A DNA stretch of 12,987 bases, taken from Bdellovibrionales bacterium. GTDB lineage: Bacteria; Bdellovibrionota; Bacteriovoracia; Bacteriovoracales; Bacteriovoracaceae. The position numbers and the translations under genes are program-made. The notes beneath the pieces are model-generated. The model was given only the letters and a program-made list of their open reading frames with translations. It searched no databases and was not told the origin of the DNA. How positions within the stretch are numbered: position 1 is the stretch's first letter; every line of letters starts with the position of its first letter. Positions 1-6,689 of the stretch are shown here, one piece after another. The stretch lies in the NCBI GenBank assembly GCA_005791855.1, contig SXUH01000064.1, positions 1-12,987 of the forward strand, read 5' to 3'.

Positions 1-1
1 G

Positions 2-319
2 TTCTACGGCTTCCAGCGACGGACGGCGATCAACTACGTGAACTCCTTCTACAAGCGGCTGGACAAGTTCCAGCTGGAGAATCCGCACCTCGAGTTCCCC
101 ATGACCTCCACCAAGCAGCTCATGACGGGCCGGCTCACCTACGACGAGAAGGGGAACATCAAGAGCATCAAGATGATCCGCTGGTCGAACATGGAGAAGC
201 TCCAGGACTTCTTCGTCGACGTCCTGAAGGACATGGACACGCTCCACAACCCGCCGGAAGCTCTCTGGAAGGACACGGGAGAATTCTCGATCTTCTTCAG
301 CCTCCAGCTCAACGGCTGA
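2..319 (+). CDS. TonB-type energy transducer C-terminal domain (5' partial)
   Basis: The reading frame is open from the first bases of the window, so only the last 105 residues are present and the true start lies to the left. The tail reads like a TonB/AgmX-type C-terminal domain: a strand with GRLTYDEKGNIKSIKMIRWS (a 'G.v.y...G.i..v.i..S' pattern), a helix-like stretch on the aspartate/leucine-rich KLQDFFVDVLKDMD, a proline pair (NPP), and a final strand FSIFFSLQLNG. In characterised proteins this fold links an inner-membrane energised complex to an outer-membrane partner through the periplasm. The missing N-terminus should hold a membrane anchor and a linker if this is right. The stop codon overlaps the end of the opposing anti-sigma-like gene by 11 bp. 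The family call is by pattern only. Confidence 0.6.
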   Translation, partial: FYGFQRRTAINYVNSFYKRLDKFQLENPHLEFPMTSTKQLMTGRLTYDEKGNIKSIKMIRWSNMEKLQDFFVDVLKDMDTLHNPPEALWKDTGEFSIFFSLQLNG

Positions 320-632
320 ACCACTCGTCCCACTTGTGCTTCACGTCGTCCCAGACGCTGTGGTTCTCCTCCTTCAGGAGGTTGTAGATCGACGCCTTCA
401 TCTCGCTCTGGAGCGAGTCGAGGGATTCCTTCGACGGGACCACCGACGGGATGAGGTTCGCGAGGAGCTGGTACTCGTCGAGCTTCGAGCGGATCTGCTT
501 CTCGAACTCCGGGTTCTTCTTCACGAAGGCCTCGAAGTCGGCCACGTCGTCCTCGGCCATGGTGCCGTCGAGGTAGGCGGTGATCTTCTTCTGGTAGCTG
601 ATGAATTCGTTGACGGGGGTCTTCTCGATCAC
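309..632 (-). CDS. Putative soluble anti-sigma factor-like protein
   Basis: A 107-residue protein starting at a GTG that shares four bases (GTGA) with the stop codon of the sigma-like gene upstream, so the two are probably translationally coupled. Residues 10-45 carry the pattern of anti-sigma N-termini: YQKKITAYLDGTMAEDD, then DFEAFVKKNPEFE, compare the usual 'yLDGel...e...fE.hL...P'. There is no cysteine and no HxxxCxxC zinc motif. There is also no membrane segment, so it would act in the cytoplasm. The remainder is charged and helical, ending in a tryptophan-rich tail (SVWDD, KWDEWFSR). The role as anti-sigma is inferred from the N-terminal pattern plus position directly after a sigma-like gene; it could also be an unrelated small cytosolic partner. 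A longer frame continues upstream of the GTG but is arginine/proline-rich shadow sequence. Confidence 0.6.
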   Translation of the reverse strand: MIEKTPVNEFISYQKKITAYLDGTMAEDDVADFEAFVKKNPEFEKQIRSKLDEYQLLANLIPSVVPSKESLDSLQSEMKASIYNLLKEENHSVWDDVKHKWDEWFSR

Positions 633-1111
633 GCCGGCACTCCCTTGTTCAGGTCGTTCATGAGGAGGAAGCGGCCGTTGTGGATCTTCTCGATCACGGC
701 GTAGCGCGGGAGCTGGAGCACCTCTTCGATCTCCTCCACGGAGAGCTTGGCGTCGAAGCGCAGGCACATCACCAGGCGCACCCGCGGGTCCAGCGAGTAG
801 AAGGGCCGGTACTCGGTGGGGATGGTGAGCTTCAGCTGCTCGATGAGCTGGGCCGAGCGCCGGATGCCGATGTCGCCGACGTACTTCAGGATGCCCTTGA
901 AGAAGAACCGGCGCAGGGCCGCGGTCTCCTTCTTGTTGTCGAAGTCCACGGTCCGCCGGAGGATGTTCTTCTTCTCCTTCAGGAGGTAGGCGTTGAACCC
1001 GTCCACCACGAGCTGCTCGGCCTGGAGGTCGTCGGGGATCAGGTTGTAGGCGATCCGGAAGAGCTTCTCGGCCATGGGGTGAGCGAGCTGGATGAATTCT
1101 TTTCTTCTCAT
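629..1111 (-). CDS. Divergent ECF-type RNA polymerase sigma factor
   Basis: A 160-residue protein. Residues about 5-45 resemble sigma region 2 (LFRIAYNLIPDDLQAEQLVV, the usual helix with the D..AE.Lv core). Residues about 105-155 resemble sigma region 4: SLDPRVRLVMCLRF, then the helix-turn-helix LSVEEIEEVLQLPRYAVIEK and a trailing basic helix. Length fits the ECF family (about 160-200). It would direct RNA polymerase to a small set of promoters and is paired with the anti-sigma-like gene that begins inside its stop codon. I chose the ATG at 1111 because GGAAGG lies just before it; a TTG at 1129 would add six residues but has no ribosome binding site. Region 2 is less typical than region 4, so it is a divergent member. 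Its targets are not visible here, though the divergent lipoprotein is a candidate. Confidence 0.65.
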   Translation of the reverse strand: MRRKEFIQLAHPMAEKLFRIAYNLIPDDLQAEQLVVDGFNAYLLKEKKNILRRTVDFDNKKETAALRRFFFKGILKYVGDIGIRRSAQLIEQLKLTIPTEYRPFYSLDPRVRLVMCLRFDAKLSVEEIEEVLQLPRYAVIEKIHNGRFLLMNDLNKGVPA

Positions 1112-1184
1112 AGCCTTCCATTTTATCAACCGGGAGTCTCGAGCTCAAGGGTGGAAATCTATTAAACCCTTTCAAAAACCGAGT

Positions 1185-1197
1185 ACCCGAGTCGGGT
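1185..1197. promoter_or_regulatory. Perfect 13-bp inverted repeat in divergent gap, possible operator
   Basis: ACCCGA-G-TCGGGT is a perfect hyphenated palindrome inside the 208-bp gap (1112-1319) between the divergent sigma-like and lipoprotein genes. A weak promoter candidate for the lipoprotein follows directly: TTGGGA at 1200-1205 and TATTCT at 1224-1229 with an 18-bp spacer. A second candidate -10 is TAGAAT at 1261-1266, without a convincing -35. No other clear element is visible in the gap. The repeat could bind a dimeric regulator, but a chance palindrome of this size is not excluded. Confidence 0.3.
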
Positions 1198-1319
1198 GGT
1201 TGGGAGCTCGCGTCCGGTTTAAATATTCTCCTCGGGAAATCAATCCCTTACCTCCTGCTGTAGAATCTTTAATCAAGTTTTTCCCGTAACATCCGAATAG
1301 TCCAAGGAGAGGTCATACT

Positions 1320-2186
1320 ATGAAAAATATTTTTCTACTCCTGATGCTAGCGTCCCTCGCGGTCGTCACCGGGTGTGATTCGGCAACGAAGAAGAGCAGC
1401 TCCAGAAGCAGCAACTCACTCTGCACGCAGAACCCGACGGCCTCCGGCTGCGGTGGGAACACCGGTGGGGGCACCGGCGGTTCGTACTCCACCACCATCC
1501 CGAGCGATAACAACTGGGCCGATCTCTACGCGGGCCAGACCATCCCCCCGGAGTCGAACTGCCAGACCACGGGGACCGGCTACGGCTTACGGAAAGGGAC
1601 CATCACCATGTCCGGCGGCTGGTGGTTCTCCCCGGCCAGCAACTGGTCGGCGCAGAACCCCGCCAACACCTACTCGACCACGGCCCTCGCGAAGGAATCC
1701 CAGTACACCTCCAACAAGTACGGCCACAACGTGAGCGGCTACTTCACCGACGTCACGGAGATGCGGAACTTCCTCGATTCGGATTCCGTGCGGAAGGTTC
1801 GCTTCAAGGTGCGGCCGCAGGTCAAGCCTCCGACGGGCCAGTCCTACTGCTACTACCGGCGCATCGGTCAGTCGGCGGACACCTACGGGTACTCGAAGCT
1901 CCGGCTCACCGTCGGCGTGAGGCCGCTCAAGGCCGACGGAACCCTCGACACCATCAAGCGCTCCTGGACCGTCGAATCGGTGGTGAACAGCTGCACGCCG
2001 GCCATCGACATGTCCGCGTCGCAGATCGGAACCTGGCCCCACGGAGTGGTCTTCGAGATCACGCGGGCCGAGCGCTCCGACAACTGCTGGTACCAGACCG
2101 GCTGCACCACCTACGCCGACATCCCAGCCAAGTCCTGCTGGCAGGTGGACGTTGAAGCCGCTGTCGACGGAACCGTCGGAATCTAA
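1320..2186 (+). CDS. Cysteine-rich secreted lipoprotein of unknown function
   Basis: 288 residues. A signal peptide (basic start MKN, hydrophobic core to residue 16) ends in VVTGC, a lipobox with Cys19 as the lipidated residue. The next residue is Asp20; in Escherichia coli an Asp at this place keeps lipoproteins in the inner membrane, though that rule may not hold here. Residues 20-56 form a low-complexity tether (SSSRSSNS, then glycine/threonine repeats). The globular part, about 60-288, is aromatic-rich and includes GGWWFSP and repeated YG/WS strands, suggesting a beta-rich fold. Eight further cysteines (35, 44, 81, 177, 225, 256, 262, 273) allow four disulfides, which fits an exported protein. 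AAGGAG at 1304-1309 precedes the ATG. I do not recognise the family. It diverges from the sigma-like gene and converges closely on the gshB-like gene, with 13 bp between the stops and no clear terminator. Confidence 0.8.
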   Translation: MKNIFLLLMLASLAVVTGCDSATKKSSSRSSNSLCTQNPTASGCGGNTGGGTGGSYSTTIPSDNNWADLYAGQTIPPESNCQTTGTGYGLRKGTITMSGGWWFSPASNWSAQNPANTYSTTALAKESQYTSNKYGHNVSGYFTDVTEMRNFLDSDSVRKVRFKVRPQVKPPTGQSYCYYRRIGQSADTYGYSKLRLTVGVRPLKADGTLDTIKRSWTVESVVNSCTPAIDMSASQIGTWPHGVVFEITRAERSDNCWYQTGCTTYADIPAKSCWQVDVEAAVDGTVGI

Positions 2187-2199
2187 AAGCCGCTTCGGA

Positions 2200-3147
2200 T
2201 CACCCGCCGATCAGGTCGATCACCTCGTCCGCGAGGTTCCGCTTGAGGGCGTAGCTCACTTCCACCAGTAGCCCCGGGCAGGTGATGTTCACCTCGGAGA
2301 CCGAGTCGTCGAGGATGTCGAAGGCCACCCAGTCCACCTTGTGGGCCAGGAGCTCCTTGACGATGGCCTCCGCGCGCCGCCGGGAGGTCTCCGAGAGGGC
2401 CTTGGCTTCGAAGCTCGCACCCTGGGCGATGTTCGAGAGGAACTCCCCTTCCTTCGGCGTCTTGAGGATGGTCCCGAGCTCCTTCCCTTTGAAATAGAGA
2501 GACCGGATCTCCCCGCGTTTCACGGCCTCCACGAAGGGCTGGACGATGACGGGGCCCGCGAGCTCCTTGACCTTCTCCTCGAAGCGGTCCTTCCAGCCGT
2601 CGATCGGTAGCTTCTCCACGCCGATGCCGCTGTAGAGGTCCATGGGCTTGATGATGAGCGCGCCGGGTTTCTCGCGGAGAGCTCCGACGAACTCGTCGGC
2701 CAGCCGCAGGCTCTGGCCCACGTAGCTCGCCACCGCGCCCTCGGACCGGTAGGCGTAGAGCTTCTCGTTGAAGTGCATGATGCCCCGGGGGTCGTTCATG
2801 ACCCGGATCCCCTTGGAGACCAGGTGGTCGAGCATCCAGAGGATGCGCAGGTAGCGGCTGTCGAACGGGGGATCCAGGCGCATGTGGATGAGGTCGGTCT
2901 TCCCGAGTTCGACGAGCTTCTCCCCGACGGTTTCGAAGCCCGCGAGGTAGATGCCATCGTCTCCGAGCGATCCCTTGAAGGAGTGGACCCGGAGCTTCTG
3001 CGGGCCCTGGTTGTGGATCGCGAAGTCCTCTTCGAAGAAGACGTAGGTCTCGATCCCCCGCCGCTGGAGCGCCAGGGCGAGCATGAGGGAGGAGTCCTTC
3101 CTGATGTTAAGTTTCGCGATCGGGTCGATCAAGAGCAACTGGCGCAT
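2200..3147 (-). CDS. gshB: Glutathione synthase-like ATP-grasp ligase
   Basis: 315 residues, the length of bacterial GshB (about 316), which joins gamma-glutamylcysteine and glycine using ATP in the cytosol. Matching landmarks in order: N-terminal LLLIDPIAKLNIRKDSSLML; RLDPPFD (90-96); NDPRG followed by NEKLYAY (118-133); the ATP-binding lysine region LIIKPMDLYSGIG (164-176); QPF (203-205); GEIRSLYF (212-219); GEFLSNIAQG (234-243); and the metal-binding VAFDILD and EVNITCPG near the end, where GshB usually has EINVTSPT. The glycine-rich loop is shorter than in E. coli GshB, so a related ligase with another acceptor is possible. The N-terminus matches the family, so the ATG at 3147 is probably right although it lies 41 bp inside the upstream gene. 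GAAGG lies upstream of it. No gshA is in the window. Confidence 0.8.
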   Translation of the reverse strand: MRQLLLIDPIAKLNIRKDSSLMLALALQRRGIETYVFFEEDFAIHNQGPQKLRVHSFKGSLGDDGIYLAGFETVGEKLVELGKTDLIHMRLDPPFDSRYLRILWMLDHLVSKGIRVMNDPRGIMHFNEKLYAYRSEGAVASYVGQSLRLADEFVGALREKPGALIIKPMDLYSGIGVEKLPIDGWKDRFEEKVKELAGPVIVQPFVEAVKRGEIRSLYFKGKELGTILKTPKEGEFLSNIAQGASFEAKALSETSRRRAEAIVKELLAHKVDWVAFDILDDSVSEVNITCPGLLVEVSYALKRNLADEVIDLIGG

Positions 3148-4198
3148 GGGGTACCTTCGCTTTTAAGTAGTCGGTGAAGCTTTCGTGTTTCTTCTGCTTC
3201 TCAAAGGCCTCGTACTCTCCCTTGAGCCAGGAGAGGTAGCGCTTGAGATCCATCTTCTTGTCCTGCATGAGCGCGCGGAGGAAGTCCTGCTCCTCCTCGT
3301 AGGTGAGGAAGGCCGCGAAGCTCGCCTGGTTCCACTTCTCCTTGAGCTCGCAGTCCCGCTCCTCGAGCGCGAGCTTCTGGCAGAGGGCGAGGAGGTCGGG
3401 CCGGAAGACCTCGTGGACGAACCGCGCGGTGAAGAGGTCGGCCTTCTCGTCGGTGATGAAGCCGCCGAGCTTGGCGAACTCGGACTGGAGGATCGCGATG
3501 AGGTCCACCACGCGCTTGCTGATCACGGTCTTCCGCTCCTCGGTCCGGAGGAACGCCTCGAGCTCGGGCCTGCCCTTGAAGTACTCCCGGAGCAGCTCCT
3601 TGCCGTAGAGGTTGGCGAGGTTCTCGTTGAGGTCCACCTCGTCCTTGATGAAGAAGATGGTGTGGAAGAGTTCGTGGAAGACGAGCTCGGCGAGCTCGAC
3701 GTCGTCGTACTCGAAGAACGACGAGAGGATCCGGTCCTCCAGGTACCCGAGGGTGGAGTACGCGTAGACGGGCCGGACCCAGGTCACGAGGTTCTCCCGC
3801 TTCTCGAGGTCCTCGGCGAACTCCCGCGCGGAGTCCTTCTTGAAGAACCCGATGTAGGGGAAGCTCCCCATGAGGGGGAACTTGAACTCGTGGGCCTCGA
3901 TCTTCGTGTGCGGGCTCGCGATCACGAGGTAGGTCACGGCCTTGTTCTCGAGCATCGCCGTCTTGCTGTAGATGGCCGTGGGCTTCGACGAGAAGTAGTG
4001 GTAGAAGAACTTCTTGTACTCCCCCACCAGGAGGATCTTGCGCTTGACCTCTTCGCTGACCTTCGGATCCTTCAGGACCTCGTCGTTGTCCCTGCCCGAC
4101 CACTGGAGCTTCATCTGCTCGATCCCCTGCTCCGTGAGGTAGCCGAGGGTCGTGCAGCCCGTGCAGAGGAAGAAGAGGAGGAGGATGCGGAAAACCAT
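3107..4198 (-). CDS. Lipoprotein zinc aminopeptidase of the COG4324 / Aminopep (PF10023) type
   Basis: 363 residues. A short hydrophobic leader ends in LCTGC, with Cys15 as the likely lipidation site; position -3 is Cys rather than Leu, a slightly unusual lipobox. Thr16 follows, which would fit outer-membrane sorting by the E. coli rule. The zinc-peptidase core is clear: HELFH at 175-179 in ELVFHELFHTIFF, with a downstream glutamate in LNENLANLYG (Glu192) as probable third ligand. The YSTLGYLEDRILSSFF stretch before the core and the ENLA.lyg segment are typical of this predicted aminopeptidase family. It would act in the periplasm, anchored by lipid. Peptidase activity is inferred from the motif; the substrate is unknown. 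The 3' end overlaps the gshB-like gene by 41 bp. The start has only a weak ribosome site (AGG). Confidence 0.8.
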   Translation of the reverse strand: MVFRILLLFFLCTGCTTLGYLTEQGIEQMKLQWSGRDNDEVLKDPKVSEEVKRKILLVGEYKKFFYHYFSSKPTAIYSKTAMLENKAVTYLVIASPHTKIEAHEFKFPLMGSFPYIGFFKKDSAREFAEDLEKRENLVTWVRPVYAYSTLGYLEDRILSSFFEYDDVELAELVFHELFHTIFFIKDEVDLNENLANLYGKELLREYFKGRPELEAFLRTEERKTVISKRVVDLIAILQSEFAKLGGFITDEKADLFTARFVHEVFRPDLLALCQKLALEERDCELKEKWNQASFAAFLTYEEEQDFLRALMQDKKMDLKRYLSWLKGEYEAFEKQKKHESFTDYLKAKVPHAPVALDRPDRET

Positions 4199-4234
4199 GA
4201 CCTATTCTAGCGTAAAAGGAGCAGGAAGAAACAG

Positions 4235-4597
4235 CTAATCTGGTTTGTTCTTCCGGGTGATGACGAAGAGCAGGACACTCACCAGGATGGCCGAGACCAA
4301 GCATTTCACTTCGAAGAGAATCTTTTCGCTCAACCAAATGACGGTGAGGGAGAGGAGGAGCATGGAGCTCGCGAGGATCTTTGCGCGCGGACGAATCACC
4401 CGGTTGTGCTTCCAGTCCCGGATGCCGGGGCCCGCGATGGGGAGCGAGAGGATCCAGGCGTGCAGCCGCGGGGAGGACTTCGAAAACAAGAAAGCGGAGA
4501 GGATGAGGAACGGCGTGGTCGGGAGGACCGGGATGAACGCTCCGATGAAACCCAGGCCGAAGCAGAGCCAGGCGAGGACGAGCCAGAGGAGCTTCAC
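4235..4597 (-). CDS. ybaN: YbaN-like inner-membrane protein (DUF454)
   Basis: 120 residues, family length. The hallmark GFIGAFIPVLPTTPFLILSA (residues 16-35) and the following FSKSSPRLHAWI match the DUF454/YbaN family, as does the DW segment near residue 62. There are about three to four hydrophobic segments: residues 1-20, 22-38, and two near 74-112. It is an inner-membrane protein and no biochemical role is established for the family. Translation starts at a GTG that overlaps the miaB stop as GTGA, so it is probably coupled to miaB. A 36-bp gap with no clear signal separates it from the peptidase gene downstream. Confidence 0.85.
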   Translation of the reverse strand: MKLLWLVLAWLCFGLGFIGAFIPVLPTTPFLILSAFLFSKSSPRLHAWILSLPIAGPGIRDWKHNRVIRPRAKILASSMLLLSLTVIWLSEKILFEVKCLVSAILVSVLLFVITRKNKPD

Positions 4598-6018
4598 GGC
4601 TTCTTACCAAGGTCCCTGATGAGATTGGCCTGGAGCGAGAGGGCCGTGGCCGAAGTGATCTCCACGTCCACCCAGTGCCAGAGGTAGTCCTTCTGCGCCT
4701 CCGCCGGTTCGAAGTGCACGAGGCGATGGCAGGAGGTCCGGCCGGTCCACTTCAGGACTCCCTTGGCACTCCCCTTCTCTTCCACCAGCACCCGGTAGGT
4801 CTTCCCCACCATCTGCCCGCGGAGGTTCTCCTGGATCTTCATCTGCTTGGCGAGGATCTCCCGCAGGCGCCGGCCACGGATGTCATCGGTGAGGACGTCG
4901 CTCATGCGCGCGGCCTTGGTCCCCTTGCGAGTGGAGAAGGCGTAGCCGTAGATGAAGTCGAACTGCGCCTCGTCGAGGAGCCGCAGCGTCGCCCGGTGCT
5001 CCTCTTCGGTTTCGTTGGGGAAGCCCGCGATGATGTCGGTGGTGACCACGAGCTCGGGGTTGGCCTTCCTCATCTTCGCCAGCAGGCCCAGGTAGTGCTC
5101 CACGGTGTACTCCCGGAGCATCCGCTGGAGGACGGTGTTGGACCCGGACTGCACCGGAAGGTGCAGGTGGTTGGCGAGCTTCTTCGCCGTCCCGTGGGCC
5201 TCGACGAGTTCGTCGGTGACGTCGTAGGGGTGGGAGGTGGTGTAGCGGATCCGCTCGAGGCCCTCGATCGCGTCGAGCTCGAGGAGGAGCTGGGCGAGGG
5301 ACTCGCCGTTGTCTTTGCCGAAGGAGTTCACGTTCTGGCCCAGGAGCATGACCTCCTGGATCCCCGAGTACTCCACCAGGCGCCTCACGTCGGTCACCAC
5401 CTCCGCGAGCCGGCGGGACTTCTCCCGGCCCCGGGTGAAGGGGACGATGCAGTAGGAGCAGAACTTGTCACAGCCCTTGATGATGTTCACGAAGGCGAGC
5501 GGCGACCCGTGGGTGAGCTTCGTTTCGATGGAGTAGTTCTCCGAGCGGTCCCAGGTAGTGACGGAGAACTTCCGCTCCCCGGCGTAGGTCCGGTAGACCA
5601 TCTCGCCGATGTTATCGATGACGTCGGTGCCGAAGGCGAAGTCGAGCTGCTTGTACTTCTCCAGGAGCTCCTTCCCTTCGGTCTGGGCGATGCAACCGCC
5701 GGCCGCGATGACCACGTTCTTCTTGAGCCCGGTCTCCGGGTCGACGCCCGGATCGGTCTTGAGCCGCTTGGTCTCACCGAGGTGGGAGTAGAACTTCTTG
5801 TTGGCGAGGTCCCTCACCGCGCAGGTGTTGAAGATCACCAGGTCCGCTTCGGACTGCTCCTCGGTCTTAGTGAAGTTGAGGTTCGAAAGGTGCGAGAGGA
5901 TCCGTTCCGTATCGTGGTAGTTCATCTGGCAGCCGTAGGTTTTAAGCCAAACCTTGCGCGGGGGAAACTCGATCTCCCCGACCTTGACCATCTCGGAACT
6001 CACTGAAGAACTTTCCAT
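4594..6018 (-). CDS. miaB: tRNA-2-methylthio-N6-dimethylallyladenosine synthase MiaB
   Basis: 474 residues, normal for MiaB. This radical-SAM methylthiotransferase converts i6A37 to ms2i6A37 in tRNAs that read UNN codons. The N-terminal (UPF0004) domain has KTYGCQMN (Cys30), FNTCAVRD (Cys66) and AAGGCIAQ (Cys109), the three cysteines of the auxiliary iron-sulfur cluster. The radical-SAM motif CDKFCSYC supplies Cys183, Cys187 and Cys190, followed by the family signature IVPFTRGREKSR. Other conserved blocks are LLGQNVNSFG, YTTSHPYD, LHLPVQSGSN and TDIIAGFPNE. A TRAM domain (about 404-468, including KGVLKWTGRTSCHRLVHF) ends the protein. The presence of MiaB implies a MiaA elsewhere in the genome. 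AAGG lies 5 bases before the ATG, and a promoter sits about 30 bp upstream. The ybaN-like gene starts inside its stop codon. Confidence 0.97.
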   Translation of the reverse strand: MESSSVSSEMVKVGEIEFPPRKVWLKTYGCQMNYHDTERILSHLSNLNFTKTEEQSEADLVIFNTCAVRDLANKKFYSHLGETKRLKTDPGVDPETGLKKNVVIAAGGCIAQTEGKELLEKYKQLDFAFGTDVIDNIGEMVYRTYAGERKFSVTTWDRSENYSIETKLTHGSPLAFVNIIKGCDKFCSYCIVPFTRGREKSRRLAEVVTDVRRLVEYSGIQEVMLLGQNVNSFGKDNGESLAQLLLELDAIEGLERIRYTTSHPYDVTDELVEAHGTAKKLANHLHLPVQSGSNTVLQRMLREYTVEHYLGLLAKMRKANPELVVTTDIIAGFPNETEEEHRATLRLLDEAQFDFIYGYAFSTRKGTKAARMSDVLTDDIRGRRLREILAKQMKIQENLRGQMVGKTYRVLVEEKGSAKGVLKWTGRTSCHRLVHFEPAEAQKDYLWHWVDVEITSATALSLQANLIRDLGKKP

Positions 6019-6046
6019 AATACCTTACTTATGAAGTTTATGGCGC

Positions 6047-6075
6047 AATATAGCAAACGGTGGATTTAAAGTAAA
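6047..6075 (-). promoter_or_regulatory. Sigma-70-type promoter for miaB
   Basis: Read on the minus strand, TTTACT (6075-6070) and TATATT (6052-6047) are separated by exactly 17 bp. They match 4 of 6 and 5 of 6 bases of the -35 and -10 consensus. A start near 6040 would give a leader of about 20 nt containing the AAGG ribosome site. The element sits in the 68-bp AT-rich gap after the CPBP gene and should give miaB and its followers a transcription start independent of the upstream block. Confidence 0.6.
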
Positions 6076-6086
6076 CTAGAAGGTCT

Positions 6087-6689
6087 TCAAATGAACTCTA
6101 CACGCAAGGCAATGTAGAAGATGAGATTGAAAATAAAATGGAGCACGATGGGGGCCAGGACCGAATGGAATCTCAGCAATGCCTGACCGCACAATACCCC
6201 TAAGACGAAGGTGTAAAACACCTGAAAGCCGATGAACGGCACGTACTCCGGTGAGAGAACCGTGAGGCCGACGAGATGGGAGAAGGCGAAGATGGAGGCC
6301 ACGAGCATGGAGGTGACGTACTTCCCTCCCACGCTGGAGATCAGCACTCGCTGGAAGGTCTGGCGGAAGACGAGTTCCTCGAGGATGGGCGCGAAGACCA
6401 GGAGGTGCCACTCGAGGTTGTGGACCAGCCGGAAGGGGATCTCGATCTCCAGGTACCAGATGGAGAGGACGGCGGCGACGCCGAGGGCGATGACCTGGAA
6501 GATGGCCTTGTACGATTGGACGTGGAGGGCCCACCTGAACTTCCACGGGAGCCGGAAGAAGAAGGAGACGATCAGGGCGAAGAGGAAGTCGAAGACGTAG
6601 GAGAAGGAGATGCTCGAGGGAATGAGGTGCCACGGCAGGCCCCAGGAGAATGCGAAATAAATGATGACGAGTACAAAGAATCCGATCAC
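6087..6689 (-). CDS. CPBP-family intramembrane glutamic protease / Abi-like membrane protein
   Basis: 200 residues, mostly hydrophobic, with about six or seven membrane segments. The three CPBP (CAAX protease and bacteriocin-processing, PF02517) motifs are present in order: EELVFR at 104-109 (the EExxxR motif), FAFSH at 134-138 (FxxxH) and HFIFN at 184-188 (HxxxN/B). Together they form the glutamate/histidine catalytic site within the membrane. Bacterial members have been linked to bacteriocin self-immunity, peptide maturation and membrane-protein processing; no substrate peptide is visible beside this gene. The start is a GTG that overlaps the stop of the unknown gene upstream as GTGA, so the two are probably made together. 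It is the last gene before the miaB promoter. Both ends of the gene are clearly more AT-rich than the neighbouring coding regions. Confidence 0.85.
   Translation of the reverse strand: MIGFFVLVIIYFAFSWGLPWHLIPSSISFSYVFDFLFALIVSFFFRLPWKFRWALHVQSYKAIFQVIALGVAAVLSIWYLEIEIPFRLVHNLEWHLLVFAPILEELVFRQTFQRVLISSVGGKYVTSMLVASIFAFSHLVGLTVLSPEYVPFIGFQVFYTFVLGVLCGQALLRFHSVLAPIVLHFIFNLIFYIALRVEFI

Noticed and set aside
633..1175. Reading the 309-632 gene as one 288-residue protein extending over the sigma gene
   Set aside because: The added part is arginine/proline/histidine-rich frame shadow of the sigma gene, and the GTGA overlap gives a natural start.
2187..2215. Terminator between the lipoprotein and the gshB-like gene
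   Set aside because: Only a 3-bp stem (CCG-CTT-CGG) without a T run is present, and the sequence runs into coding DNA.
3185..4210. Long plus-strand open frame (341 codons) opposite the peptidase gene
   Set aside because: Its product is a leucine/glutamate/valine-rich sequence with no motif. It is the antisense shadow of a GC-biased gene, whereas the minus strand carries a lipobox and HELFH.
4675..6006. Plus-strand open frame (443 codons) opposite miaB
   Set aside because: It is an antisense shadow with biased composition and no domain pattern, while miaB on the other strand has all its family motifs.
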